Origin: Nocardioides sp. Root682
GTDB taxonomy: Bacteria > Actinomycetota > Actinomycetes > Propionibacteriales > Nocardioidaceae
NCBI RefSeq assembly: GCF_001427795.1
Contig: NZ_LMHJ01000005.1
Coordinates: 253,823 to 317,822, forward strand
DNA: 64,000 nt
Direction of reading: 5' to 3'
The notes below the pieces were generated by a model. The model saw only the letters and a program-made list of their open reading frames with translations, had not been told where the DNA came from and did not search any database. Of the stretch, positions 34,456 through 42,890 are shown piece after piece. Both the position numbers and the translations under genes were made by a program. The first letter of the stretch is position 1. Each line of letters begins with the position of its first letter.

Positions 34456-35205
34456 GTGACCTACCTGCCAGCATCCGCCCGCGTCGCGTGGTGGGGCACG
34501 GCCTGGCTGCAGGGACGCATCGGACCCGACGAATGCCTCGACGGTGTGCTCGGCGGGTCCGATCCCGACGACGCGGAGCGCGACGTCGCGCACGTCGTGG
34601 TCGGTGGGGACGCGCCGGCACCACTGCTCCTCGAGCTCGCATCCGCACGCAACCGCGGTGCGCAGCAGGTCGCCGCAGCCTTCCCTGCGCCCGGAGACCC
34701 CGTCGGGCTGCGGGGCCCGGCCGACTTCACCGGGGCAGCCATCGAGCAGACCGAGGCGGTGTTGCTGCTGGGTGCCGACGCGGGTCTGGTGCCGTACCGC
34801 GTGGGTCGCGCCGTCGAGTGGACCCTGTACCCCGCCGAGCGGAGGCCGCCGCCGGATCTCGGGGAGGCCGACCGGGACCTGCGCACGACCCTGCTGGTCG
34901 CCGCGGGTGCCCTCGCTGACCTCGACGTCGCCCGGTGGCGGCCCGAGGTGGCCGACGAGCTGCACGACCTGCGCGCCGCCGTACCCCTGGCCGCCCCGGC
35001 GGGAACCCCGACCCGGGCCGTCGAGCTCGCCGGCCGGGCCCTGCACCTGGGCGCCGTGGTCGAGCTCGCGCTCGAGGACGACGGTGGGGCCGTCACCGTC
35101 AGTGAAGTGGCCGCCCGTCGGGCTGCGCTGGAGCCGCTGGACCGGGCCGTCCGAAGGGCCTTGACGGCTGCCTGCTCGCCTGACGGCTGGCCTCCCCCGT
35201 CCTGA
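34456..35205 (+). CDS. Hypothetical protein, conserved in actinobacteria
   Basis: I cannot name this 249-residue protein. It has a WWGTAWLQGRIGPDECLDGV beginning and is rich in Ala, Leu and Arg with predicted helices; there are no membrane segments or cofactor motifs. Strongly acidic and basic patches alternate. It is divergent from the ABC ATPase with 33 bases between starts and precedes serB by 29 bases on the same strand, so it may share serB's transcript. Confidence 0.7.
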   Translation: MTYLPASARVAWWGTAWLQGRIGPDECLDGVLGGSDPDDAERDVAHVVVGGDAPAPLLLELASARNRGAQQVAAAFPAPGDPVGLRGPADFTGAAIEQTEAVLLLGADAGLVPYRVGRAVEWTLYPAERRPPPDLGEADRDLRTTLLVAAGALADLDVARWRPEVADELHDLRAAVPLAAPAGTPTRAVELAGRALHLGAVVELALEDDGGAVTVSEVAARRAALEPLDRAVRRALTAACSPDGWPPPS

Positions 35206-35234
35206 TGGCCGGGGAGCGATAGCCTTCAGCCGCG

Positions 35235-36482
35235 ATGAGCTCACACGACAATGCCCACTCCGGGGCCCACCCTGAGGCCGACGACACGCTCCTGATCACG
35301 GTCACCGGTACCGATCGTCCCGGCGTGACGTCAGCTGTCCTCGAGACCCTGTCGCAGTCCGCCGTCGCGGTCGTCGACCTCGAACAGATCCTGATGCGCG
35401 GTCGTCTCGTCCTCGGTGTCCTGGTCAGCGCCCCCCGGGACGGCAAGAAGCTCCGCAAGGCGGTCACGGCGACCGTGGAGGGCCTGGGGATGAACGTCGA
35501 GTTCGAGAAGGGCTCCGGCGACAACCGCTCGCGACCCCAGGACCGAGCCCACGTCACCGTGATCGGAGGTCCGCTGAAGGCCTCCGCGATGGCTGCCATC
35601 GCCGGGCGCATCGCCGACTGCGGCGGCAACATCGACCGCATCGAGCGGATGGCCCGCTACCCCGTGACCGCCATCGAGGTCCACGTGTCGGGTGCTCGCC
35701 CGGACCGGCTGCGGACGTTGCTCGCGAGCGAGGCAGCGGTCCACGGCATCGATGTCGCCGTCCAGCCGGCCAACCTGCTGCGCCACGGCATGCGCCTGAT
35801 CGTCATGGACGTCGACTCGACCCTGATCCAGGGCGAGGTCATCGAGATGCTCGCCGAGCACGCCGGGCACGGCGCAGAGGTTGCGGAGATCACCGAGCAG
35901 GCGATGCGGGGAGAGCTCGACTTCGAGCAGTCGCTGCGCGCCCGGGTGAAGCTGCTGGCCGGCCTGGACGCCGCCGTGCTCGACCAGGTGTACGACGCCA
36001 TCGTGGTCAATCCCGGTGCCCGCACCATGGTCCGGACGCTGCGCCGCCTCGGGTACCGCTTCGCGATCGTGTCGGGCGGGTTCAGCCAGATCACGGACCG
36101 CCTGGCCGCCGACCTCGGCATCCACCGGGCGCGAGCGAACACGCTGGAGATCATCGACGGGAAGCTCACCGGAGCCGTTGTCGGTGACGTCGTCGACCGT
36201 GCCGGCAAGGCCCGCGCGCTGCGCGAGTTCGCCGCCGACCTCGGTGTCCCGGAGGAGGCCACGATCGCGATCGGCGACGGTGCGAACGACCTCGACATGC
36301 TCGACGCTGCCGGACTCGGCATCGCCTACAACGCCCGCCCGGTCGTCCGGGAGGCCGCGGACACGTCGCTGAACGTGCCCTACCTCGACACGATCATGTA
36401 CCTGCTCGGCATCAGCCGCGAGGAGATCGTGGCGGCCGACGCAGCCGACGGGATCATCACACCGGCTCCCCCACTGGGCTAG
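35235..36482 (+). CDS. serB: Phosphoserine phosphatase SerB
   Basis: A 415-residue enzyme that completes serine biosynthesis by dephosphorylating phosphoserine. The N-terminal 180 residues are two ACT-type regulatory domains (TVTGTDRPGVTSAVLETLSQ; VTVIGGPLKASAMAAIAG), usual in actinobacteria and likely to sense serine. The HAD domain has VMDVDSTLIQGEVIE (catalytic Asp pair), SGGF and GDGANDLDMLDAAGLGIAYNA. Its last 26 bases overlap the convergent monooxygenase gene. Confidence 0.95.
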   Translation: MSSHDNAHSGAHPEADDTLLITVTGTDRPGVTSAVLETLSQSAVAVVDLEQILMRGRLVLGVLVSAPRDGKKLRKAVTATVEGLGMNVEFEKGSGDNRSRPQDRAHVTVIGGPLKASAMAAIAGRIADCGGNIDRIERMARYPVTAIEVHVSGARPDRLRTLLASEAAVHGIDVAVQPANLLRHGMRLIVMDVDSTLIQGEVIEMLAEHAGHGAEVAEITEQAMRGELDFEQSLRARVKLLAGLDAAVLDQVYDAIVVNPGARTMVRTLRRLGYRFAIVSGGFSQITDRLAADLGIHRARANTLEIIDGKLTGAVVGDVVDRAGKARALREFAADLGVPEEATIAIGDGANDLDMLDAAGLGIAYNARPVVREAADTSLNVPYLDTIMYLLGISREEIVAADAADGIITPAPPLG

Positions 36483-37950
36483 CGGCGCTGCGCGCCACGA
36501 CGTGGGCGAGCGGCCCGATGTCCAGGCCCGTTCGCCTGCCGAGCTCGTCCAGCGCCTCGCGGCACTGGGCCTGGTAGCGACGGCTGTTGATCATCTGCCT
36601 CGCGAGGACCGGGAGCTGGCGAGGCAGCGGGTACCACTGGTTGTAGTCCAGCCGGCAGTCCTGGAACACCTTGAGGGGCAGCGCCTTCAGCAGGAGCAGC
36701 TGGTTGAGCACTGCTTGCGACGAGCCGGCGGCACCGACGTTCTCCTTGGCGTCGCGGGCGAGGTGGTCCAGTGGGATCTGGTAGAGCGGGACCTTGTCGA
36801 GGAGACCCCGGAACATCAGATGGGTCAGGAAGTAGCCGGCAAAGCTGCCGAGGAAGATGACGGTGGAGGTGCCGTTGATGGAGAGCACCTTGCCTCCCAC
36901 GGACACGTAGGGTTCGACGGGTCCTGCCCCGCTGCGGAAGATGTAGCCGGTGCAGTTCACGATCCAGGTGCCGGCCGGGACGGGGACCAGCGGCCCGTCA
37001 CGGAGCTGGAGGGCCGCACCGTCGCCGTCGTCCACGACGTCGACCAGGCGGTCCTCGGTCACGCTGGACACCCCCTGCAGGATCACGTCGACCTCGGCCG
37101 GAGAGATGTTGCCGAACTGGAACTGGCGCGGGTGCTCGTTGATGGCCAGCCCGCCCCACTTGCGGAGCCGGTCTATCGGGACAGCCGGATCGGTCCCGTC
37201 GTAGGCGCCTGCGAGCAGCAGGAAGCAGGCTGCGGGAAGCGTGCCGCGGGTCCAGCGCCTGCGTCCGACGGGATAGATCAGGTCCCGGTTCAGGAAGATC
37301 ACGCCGTCGCCGATGACCATCCGGACGTCCCGGCCCGGGAAACGCTTGATCAGGTGGTGCGCGGTGTCCATCGCCGTCTTGCCGCCGCCGACGATCACGA
37401 CCGGTGTGTCGTCCGTCCCGGGTTCGCCGGTCAGGTCGTGGGGCGTCAGTGAGCGCACCCGGTCGCTCGTGAACGCGAGCGGCTGGGAGGGGTGGACGTC
37501 GTAGCTGATCGCCTTGATCAGCCGCTTCGTCCGCAGCTCGAGCCGAGCGCCGTCCTCGATGCGCTCGAAGGTGACCGTGACGTGGTCCGCGTGCTCCTCG
37601 TGGGAGAGGTAGCGGTGCCCGAAGCGGGTGTCGAGGGGGACCCTGTCCGCGAGCTCGGTCAGACAGTGCTCGAACTGCTCCTGCACCTCGGACCTGCTGG
37701 CCAGGTACTCAGGCGGAAACTTCCGCCGCCAGGGAATGTCGCCGACCGTGAACATCGGATGCGGCTGGTGCAGCCGGACGAAGTCATAGGTGTCGCGCCA
37801 CATCCCGCCGGGACCGTCGCGTACGTCGATGAGCGCCATCCGGTCGCTCGGCCCGAGGTAACAGGTCGCAGAATGGACCGCGTTCAGACCGGCCACCCCG
37901 GCGCCGATGACGCAGGCGTCGTACTCGAGAGGAATGTCAGTTGTGGCCAT
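36457..37950 (-). CDS. FAD-dependent monooxygenase-like protein
   Basis: A 497-residue two-dinucleotide-domain flavoprotein. The FAD site is ACVIGAGVAGLNAVHSA near residue 12; the NAD(P)H site VVIVGGGKTAMDTAHHL near 188. Size and layout fit flavin monooxygenases or the squalene-hydroxylase-like group, and the C-terminal third is hydrophobic in part, suggesting membrane association (YFLTHLMFRGLL). The minus-strand AGGGGG seven bases before ATG 37950 supports that start over the upstream GTG. Substrate unknown. It overlaps serB by 26 bases. Confidence 0.82.
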   Translation of the reverse strand: MATTDIPLEYDACVIGAGVAGLNAVHSATCYLGPSDRMALIDVRDGPGGMWRDTYDFVRLHQPHPMFTVGDIPWRRKFPPEYLASRSEVQEQFEHCLTELADRVPLDTRFGHRYLSHEEHADHVTVTFERIEDGARLELRTKRLIKAISYDVHPSQPLAFTSDRVRSLTPHDLTGEPGTDDTPVVIVGGGKTAMDTAHHLIKRFPGRDVRMVIGDGVIFLNRDLIYPVGRRRWTRGTLPAACFLLLAGAYDGTDPAVPIDRLRKWGGLAINEHPRQFQFGNISPAEVDVILQGVSSVTEDRLVDVVDDGDGAALQLRDGPLVPVPAGTWIVNCTGYIFRSGAGPVEPYVSVGGKVLSINGTSTVIFLGSFAGYFLTHLMFRGLLDKVPLYQIPLDHLARDAKENVGAAGSSQAVLNQLLLLKALPLKVFQDCRLDYNQWYPLPRQLPVLARQMINSRRYQAQCREALDELGRRTGLDIGPLAHVVARSAASPVGEPV

Positions 37951-38063
37951 GCGGGCCCCCTGGTCGTGGGCGCCCACCTCGTCGTACGGCGCCCGCAGAA
38001 CCCCGAGGCCCTGATTCTCCCGCCGTTGCTGCCTGGCCGCCAGTCGCCAGATCCGAGGTCTAG

Positions 38064-39163
38064 CTGTAGTTCCCCGGCAGGTTGCGAACAGCGTGGCGTG
38101 AACGGATAGACGAAGACCTCCGGTACGGAGGGGGTTACCACACCAACCCTCACCCGGAGGTCTTCGTGACTCACGCTAACGCGCCACTGACTCCCGTGGG
38201 ACGACGCCGTCTCGCCGAGTTGATAGTTCTTGACCGCTGGCCGGTCCGCCGAGCAGCCGAACGGTTCCAGGTGTCGCCCTCAACAGCAGCCAAATGGGCT
38301 GCTCGCTACCGGGCAGAACAGCCCATGACTGACCGGCCCTCACGACCACGGTCGTGCCCGACACGGATCCCGGTGCGGACCGAGCGTCGGATCATCAAGC
38401 TGCGCCACGTTCGTCGGTGGGGACCACACCGGATCAGCTACCACCTCGGAATCCCCCGCTCGACGGTCGGGCGCGTCCTTGCCCGCTACCAGATGCCACT
38501 GCTCGCGCACCTCGACCAAGCCACCGGTCTCCCGGTCCGCAAACCCAAACCGCAACGCTACGAAGCCGCTGCACCCGGCGAGCTGGTGCACGTCGACATC
38601 AAGAAGCTCGGCCGCATTCCCGACGGCGGCGGCTGGTGGGCCCACGACCGGGGATCAGCCCAGGACCGCCGCGCCGGCGCGGCAAGGGACAAGGCAGCCC
38701 GTGCAGGAGCACCAGGATCACGCGGCTACTCGTTCTTGCACCACGCCGTCGATGACTACTCGCGCCTGGCCTACTCCGAGATCCTCACCGACGAGAAGAA
38801 GGAGACCGCCGCCGAGTTCTGGAAACGAGCACGCGCATTCTTCGCCGACGCCGGGATCGCTGTCAGCGCCGTCATGACCGACAACGGCGCCTGCTACCGA
38901 TCCCACGCCTTCGCCGCAGCGCTGGGCGAAGACGTCAAACACCGCCGCACCAGGCCCTACCGGCCACAGACCAACGGGAAGGTCGAGCGCTTCAACCGCA
39001 CCCTGGGCGCCGAGTGGGCCTACGTCAAGGTCTACCTCTCAGACGAGGACCGCGCAGCGACCTACGCCGACTGGCTCCACACCTACAATCACCACAGACC
39101 CCACACCGGCATCGCAGGCCTCGTCCCCGCCGACCGCGTCCACAACCTCACGGGGAACTACAT
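38064..39163 (+). mobile_element. Complete IS481-family insertion sequence
   Basis: An element of 1100 bases with one transposase gene. The ends are imperfect inverted repeats (CTGTAGTTCCCCGGCAGGTTG on the left, ATGTAGTTCCCCGTGAGGTTG on the right). A four-base CTAG flanks it on both sides (38060-38063 and 39164-39167), fitting a target-site duplication. The CTAG duplication kept the stop codon of the SixA gene intact. No coding sequence is broken. The transposase frame is intact, so the element may be active. Confidence 0.88.
38111..38166 (+). promoter_or_regulatory. RBS-sequestering hairpin of the IS481 element
   Basis: CGAAGACCTCCGG (38111-38123) pairs perfectly over 13 bases with 38154-38166. 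The second arm contains the GGAGG ribosome site and the first base of the GTG start. A GGGTT/AACCC stem lies inside. A possible promoter (TTGCGA, 17 bases, GATAGA at 38105-38110) would start transcription inside the first arm, weakening the hairpin only for the native message. Confidence 0.65.
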
Positions 39164-39167
39164 CTAG
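38166..39167 (+). CDS. IS481-family transposase
   Basis: A 333-residue transposase. An N-terminal helix-turn-helix (ELIVLDRWPVRRAAERFQVS) and a second winged region precede the rve core. The DDE triad appears as ELVHVDIKKLGRI (D), AVMTDNGACYRS (D) and TNGKVERFNRTLG (E). GTG 38166 follows GGAGG by five bases and is preferred to an upstream ATG at 38082 that overlaps the terminal repeat. The stop TAG lies in the duplicated CTAG. Confidence 0.92.
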   Translation: MTHANAPLTPVGRRRLAELIVLDRWPVRRAAERFQVSPSTAAKWAARYRAEQPMTDRPSRPRSCPTRIPVRTERRIIKLRHVRRWGPHRISYHLGIPRSTVGRVLARYQMPLLAHLDQATGLPVRKPKPQRYEAAAPGELVHVDIKKLGRIPDGGGWWAHDRGSAQDRRAGAARDKAARAGAPGSRGYSFLHHAVDDYSRLAYSEILTDEKKETAAEFWKRARAFFADAGIAVSAVMTDNGACYRSHAFAAALGEDVKHRRTRPYRPQTNGKVERFNRTLGAEWAYVKVYLSDEDRAATYADWLHTYNHHRPHTGIAGLVPADRVHNLTGNYI

Positions 39168-39667
39168 TCAGCGCGGCCGACGTGGAAGGCCTGCAGGCGC
39201 GCCTGCATCGGAGCCATCTCGGTCCACGCCCCCTCGACCTCGAAGACCGCAGCGGTGCTGGTCGGGAACGTCCCCATCTCCACCGACCCCGTCGCGGCGC
39301 CCTCGCCGTCGTCGAGCTGCTGCGCAAGCATCTCCATCGTCGGGTTGTGGCCGACCACCACGACGGTGTCGACGTCCTCCGGCGTGGTGTGGACGAGCTC
39401 GAGGACCCCCAGCTCGTCGGTGCCGTAGAGCGAGCCGTCGATGTGGGGCTCGATCTCCCAACCGGCGCCTTCAGCCACGACCTGCCAGGTCTCGCGGGTC
39501 CTGGCCGCGTAGGACACGTAGGCCGTACCAGGGGTGATCCCCTGCTCCGCGAGCCACTGGCCCAGGACCTTGCCGTCGGCACGCCCGCGCGGGCTCAGCA
39601 CCCGCTCCAGGTCACTCGGTGCGAACTGCTCCGCCTTCGAGTGACGCACGACCACCAGTCGCCGCAT
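39164..39667 (-). CDS. SixA-like histidine phosphatase
   Basis: A 167-residue histidine phosphatase (phosphoglycerate-mutase superfamily). RLVVVRHSKAEQF holds the RHS/RHG phosphate motif, SPRGRADGKVLG follows, and VVVVGHNPTMEMLAQQL gives the second catalytic His. SixA proteins remove phosphate from histidine phosphotransfer domains. The TAG stop lies inside the CTAG bordering the IS481 element, so the gene was left intact. ATG 39667 or GTG 39676 differ by three codons. Confidence 0.88.
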   Translation of the reverse strand: MRRLVVVRHSKAEQFAPSDLERVLSPRGRADGKVLGQWLAEQGITPGTAYVSYAARTRETWQVVAEGAGWEIEPHIDGSLYGTDELGVLELVHTTPEDVDTVVVVGHNPTMEMLAQQLDDGEGAATGSVEMGTFPTSTAAVFEVEGAWTEMAPMQARLQAFHVGRAD

Positions 39668-39705
39668 GCTGTTCACACCAGCATCGTAGGCCCCATGCTG
39701 GAACC

Positions 39706-40455
39706 GTGACCCAGTACGGACCGACCCACCTGATCCCGTTGGCCGTGTTCGTCGTGGGGGTCGTGCTCGCCGTACGACTGGGACGGCGGCACGCCGTCGC
39801 CGACGGGCCGACCGGGTTCAGCCGGACCTGCGCCCTGCTCATCCCCGCAGTCACGGTGCCGTTCCAGGTCATCGACCTGGTCTACAACTTCGACGTCGAC
39901 GTGACCCTGCCGCTCCACCTGTGCGACCTGGCCTGGATCGCCGCGACGTGGGCGTTGTGGACGCACCGACGGTTCCCGGTGGCGTTGACGTTCTTCTGGG
40001 GGCTGACGCTGACGATCCAGGGCGTCGTCACGCCCTCGCTGAACGAGGACCTCCCCCACCCGCGCTACTTCGCGTTCTGGGCGCTGCACCTGCTCGTCGT
40101 GTGGGCGGCGATCTACCTGGTGATCGGGTTGCGGAAGGCACCGCGCTGGCGGGACTTCGGCGCAGCGGTCGCCACGACCGTGGTGTGGGCCGCGTCGACG
40201 TACACCTTCAACGTGCTCGCGGACACCAACTACGGCTACCTGCTGCGCAAGCCACGCACGTCCGTGCTCGACCTGCTCGGCCCGTGGCCGTGGTACGTCG
40301 CCGAGGAGATCGCGATCGTGTTCCTGGCCTGGGCGCTGATGACGCTGGCCGCCCAGCGGGCCTTCGGGACCGACAGCAGCCGGTCAGGCCCCCATGGCGT
40401 GGAAGCCGCCGTCGACGTGGACGATCTCGCCCGTCGTGGCCGGGAACAGGTCTGA
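39706..40455 (+). CDS. TIGR02206-type membrane protein (YwaF-like)
   Basis: A 249-residue protein with six or seven membrane segments. LHLCDLAWIAATWALW and GVVTPSLNEDLPHPRYFAFWALHLLVV are characteristic of the TMEM164/YwaF family, which binds acyl groups or is an acyltransferase in eukaryotes. GTG start at 39706. The last 72 bases, encoding an arginine-rich acidic tail, overlap the antisense end of fabI, so the tail may be a run-on. Confidence 0.85.
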   Translation: MTQYGPTHLIPLAVFVVGVVLAVRLGRRHAVADGPTGFSRTCALLIPAVTVPFQVIDLVYNFDVDVTLPLHLCDLAWIAATWALWTHRRFPVALTFFWGLTLTIQGVVTPSLNEDLPHPRYFAFWALHLLVVWAAIYLVIGLRKAPRWRDFGAAVATTVVWAASTYTFNVLADTNYGYLLRKPRTSVLDLLGPWPWYVAEEIAIVFLAWALMTLAAQRAFGTDSSRSGPHGVEAAVDVDDLARRGREQV

Positions 40456-41187
40456 CAGCAGGGCGCAGACAGCCTTGGCGGTCGGCTCCTGGTCGACGTT
40501 GTCCCAGCCGAGGGGGGCGCGGGTGCTCCACATCGACTCGAGCTCCTCGAAGCCGGGAATCGCCTTGGCAGCGAGCGTCCGCAGCGGGCCGGCCGACACG
40601 AGGTTGACCCGGATGCCGTCGGCGCCGAGGTCGCGGGCGAGGTAGCGCGAGGTCGACTCGAGGGCCGCCTTGGCGACGCCCATCCAGTCGTAGACCGGCC
40701 AGGCCACCGAGGCGTCGAAGGTCAGCCCGACGACCGAGCCGCCCTCGGACATCAGCGGGTGGCAGGCGACAGCGAGGGACTTGAGCGAGAACGCCGACAC
40801 CTCGACCGCCTGCGCGACGTCCTTCGACGGACCGGTGAGGAACTTGCCGCCGAGGAGGGTCTCGGGGTTGCCGTAGGCGATGGAGTGCACGACACCGTGC
40901 AGCACGGCGTCCGCACCGAGGTGCTCACGGATCTGGTCCGGGAGGCCGGCGAGGTGCTCCTCATCGGTCACGTCCAGCTCGAGCACCGGCGGCAGCACGG
41001 GGAGGCGCTTGGCGATCCGGCGGGTGATCCGCAGCGCCTGGCCGAAGTTGGAGATGAGCACATTGGCGCCCTGCTCCTGCGCGAACTTCGCGACCGCGAA
41101 GCCGATCGAGGTGTCGAGGGTGACCCCCGCGACCAGGATGTTCTTGCCGGCGAGGATGCCGTTCGGGTTGATGTTCGTGTCGCTCAT
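40384..41187 (-). CDS. fabI: Enoyl-ACP reductase FabI (InhA-type)
   Basis: A 267-residue NADH-dependent enzyme completing each fatty acid synthase II cycle. Nucleotide site LVAGVTLDTSIGFAVAKFA; the active-site segment has YDWMGVAKAALES (the YxxxxxxK pair), as in mycobacterial InhA. It lies one base after fabG on the same strand, a conserved actinobacterial order. ATG 41187 is chosen. Overlaps the TIGR02206 tail by 72 bases. Confidence 0.95.
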   Translation of the reverse strand: MSDTNINPNGILAGKNILVAGVTLDTSIGFAVAKFAQEQGANVLISNFGQALRITRRIAKRLPVLPPVLELDVTDEEHLAGLPDQIREHLGADAVLHGVVHSIAYGNPETLLGGKFLTGPSKDVAQAVEVSAFSLKSLAVACHPLMSEGGSVVGLTFDASVAWPVYDWMGVAKAALESTSRYLARDLGADGIRVNLVSAGPLRTLAAKAIPGFEELESMWSTRAPLGWDNVDQEPTAKAVCALLSDLFPATTGEIVHVDGGFHAMGA

Positions 41188-41188
41188 G

Positions 41189-41905
41189 TCAGTGCCCCAT
41201 TCCAAGTCCGCCGTCTACGGGAATCACAGCGCCGGTGACATATGCCGCCGACGGGCTGGCCAACCACAGCACCGCGCCCGCGACCTCCGCCGGGTCGGCG
41301 TACCGACCGAGCGGGACCTGGCTGCGGATGCCTTCCTTCTGCTCGTCGCTCAGCACGGCGGTCATGTCGGTGTCGACGTACCCCGGCGCAACGACGTTCG
41401 CGGTGATGTTGCGCGGGCCGAGCTCGCGGGCCAACGATCGCGCCATGCCGACGAGGCCGGACTTGGACGCGGCGTAGTTGACCTGGCCCGGCGAGCCGAG
41501 CAGGCCGACCACGCTGGAGATGAAGATGATCCGGCCCTTGCGCTGGCGCATCATGCCCTTGGCAGCGCGGCGGGCGAGGCGGAACGAGCCGGTCAGGTTG
41601 GTCGCGATGACCGAGTCCCAGTCCTCGTCCGACATGCGCAGCAACAGGGTGTCGGCAGTGATGCCGGCGTTCGCGACGAGGATCTCGATCGGGCCGTGCG
41701 CGGCCTCGGCAGCGGCGAAGGCAGCGTCCAGCGCCACGGAGTCCGTGACGTCGGCCTTCAGCTCGAGCGCGCCCTCGGGGGCGCCTCCGCTGCGGGTCGT
41801 GACGGCGACGTGGTCGCCCTCAGCGAGGAACGCTTCGGCAATCGCGCGGCCGATGCCGCGGTTGCCTCCGGTGACGAGGACGGAGCGTGGTGAGTTCACG
41901 CTCAC
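41189..41905 (-). CDS. fabG: 3-oxoacyl-ACP reductase FabG
   Basis: A protein of about 238 residues, the beta-ketoacyl-ACP reductase of the same pathway. SVLVTGGNRGIGRAIAEAF binds NADPH; NAGITADTLLLRM and INYAASKSGLVGMARSLARELG-like sequence (NYAASKSG gives YxxxK) form the active site. It leads into fabI with one base between. GTG starts at 41905 and 41926 are both possible; the family start after VSVNSP fits. Confidence 0.93.
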   Translation of the reverse strand: MSVNSPRSVLVTGGNRGIGRAIAEAFLAEGDHVAVTTRSGGAPEGALELKADVTDSVALDAAFAAAEAAHGPIEILVANAGITADTLLLRMSDEDWDSVIATNLTGSFRLARRAAKGMMRQRKGRIIFISSVVGLLGSPGQVNYAASKSGLVGMARSLARELGPRNITANVVAPGYVDTDMTAVLSDEQKEGIRSQVPLGRYADPAEVAGAVLWLASPSAAYVTGAVIPVDGGLGMGH

Positions 41906-41993
41906 GACGCTACGGGGGCCGGCCACAAGCGCTCGCCCGCAGCGGGCACCAAGATCGCCGTGATCACTTGTAGGACCCCGACAAATGCGTTGG

Positions 41994-42209
41994 CTACTCG
42001 TCGTCCTCGAGGCGGAATCCGACCTTCATCGTGACCTGGAAGTGCTCGACCTGGCCGTCCTTGATCTGGCCGCGGACCTGGGTCACCTCGAACCAGTCGA
42101 GGTGGCGCAGGGTCTGGCCGGCGCGCTCGACGCCGTTGCGTACGGCCTGGTCGATCCCGTCGGGCGACGTGCCGACGATCTCGCTGACTCGGTAGGTGCG
42201 GTTGGACAT
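41994..42209 (-). CDS. Dodecin family flavin-binding protein
   Basis: A 71-residue protein with the dodecin beta-alpha-beta-beta fold: YRVSEIVGTSPDGIDQAVRNG, helix, then DWFEVTQVRGQIKDGQVEHFQV. The conserved tryptophan of DWFEV stacks on flavin. Dodecins form 12-mers that store FMN or coenzyme A. A single-gene unit between fabG and DUF3099. Confidence 0.93.
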   Translation of the reverse strand: MSNRTYRVSEIVGTSPDGIDQAVRNGVERAGQTLRHLDWFEVTQVRGQIKDGQVEHFQVTMKVGFRLEDDE

Positions 42210-42246
42210 GGCAGAAGCCTACTCACGAGGACGTAGGATGCGGGGT

Positions 42247-42540
42247 ATGGATGCCATCCGGATCACCACCGCCGGTGACAGCCCCCAGGCAGACCTGGCC
42301 CGTCGGCAGCGCAAGTACGCCATCGCGATGACGATCCGGACGCTCTGCTTCATCGGTGCGGTGATCGCGGGCGTGGCCGGCGTCGGTTGGTTGTGGCCGA
42401 TCCTGATCGTCGGTGCCGTCTTCCTGCCGTACGTCGCCGTGGTGTTGGCCAACGCCGGCGACAGCCGCTCGACCGAGCTCCCGCTCACCGGCGGCGGCGA
42501 CGCCCAGCGCCAGCTCGGACCCGGCTCGCATGGAGCCTGA
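42247..42540 (+). CDS. DUF3099 membrane protein
   Basis: A 97-residue protein with two membrane segments (YAIAMTIRTLCFIGAVIAG and WPILIVGAVFLPYVAVVLANAG). DUF3099 is conserved near fatty-acid and MoaA/SURF1 genes in actinobacteria; function unknown. ATG 42247 lies in the divergent gap with the dodecin gene. Its last 11 bases overlap the next gene. Confidence 0.85.
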   Translation: MDAIRITTAGDSPQADLARRQRKYAIAMTIRTLCFIGAVIAGVAGVGWLWPILIVGAVFLPYVAVVLANAGDSRSTELPLTGGGDAQRQLGPGSHGA

Positions 42541-42718
42541 CCTCTGCTCGGCCCGCGGTTGCCGCGAGCCCGCCGTGTGGCAGCTGCTCTGGAACAACCC
42601 GAAGCTGCACACCCCCGAACGCCGCAAGATCTGGCTCGCCTGCCCCGAGCACCGCGAGTCCCTCGAGCTCTTCCTCGGCGCCCGCGGCTTCCTGAAGGAC
42701 ACCGTCCCCCACCAGTAG
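42530..42718 (+). CDS. Small Cys-rich protein, probably zinc-binding
   Basis: A 62-residue protein: MEPDLCSARGCREPAV, a WNNPKLHTPERRK stretch, then LACPEHRESLELFL. The C-x4-C and C-x2-H pattern suggests a zinc ribbon. It is conserved in actinobacteria in this neighbourhood as far as I know, without a function. The ATG at 42530 overlaps the DUF3099 end by 11 bases, indicating co-translation. A tandem repeat array begins two bases after its stop. Confidence 0.8.
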   Translation: MEPDLCSARGCREPAVWQLLWNNPKLHTPERRKIWLACPEHRESLELFLGARGFLKDTVPHQ

Positions 42719-42719
42719 C

Positions 42720-42778
42720 GCGAGTTGGGGTTTGTCACCCGCGAGTTGGGGTTTGTCACCCGCGAGTTGGGGTTTGTC
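42720..42778 (+). repeat. Left tandem array of a 21-bp repeat (GCGAGTTGGGGTTTGTCACC)
   Basis: Two full copies (42720-42740, 42741-42761) and a partial third (42762-42778) of a unit with a 21-base period. The array begins two bases after the stop of the preceding gene. The same unit recurs inverted at 43810-43850, on the other side of the nuclease gene. Confidence 0.92.
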
Positions 42779-42788
42779 GTCGCCTTTT

Positions 42789-42847
42789 GGCGCCACCAAC
42801 CATCCACAGGTACGTCGCGAGGTGGCGCCTCTCCACAGTCGCTGTGG
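42789..42847. other. Inverted repeats upstream of the nuclease gene
   Basis: Two perfect hairpins: GGCGCCACC (42789-42797) with GGTGGCGCC (42821-42829), and CCACAG-TCG-CTGTGG (42833-42847). The second lies about 45 bases before the ATG and may be an operator for the protein's own winged-helix domain. No clear promoter can be named. Confidence 0.65.
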
Positions 42848-42890
42848 TTGCACCCCCACCTTCGCCCAGGGTCGGCTCATCGTCGTACCC

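Noticed and set aside
42720..42778. The tandem repeats could be a small CRISPR array
   Set aside because: The copies are head to tail with at most one base between them, so there are no spacers, and no cas gene is present.
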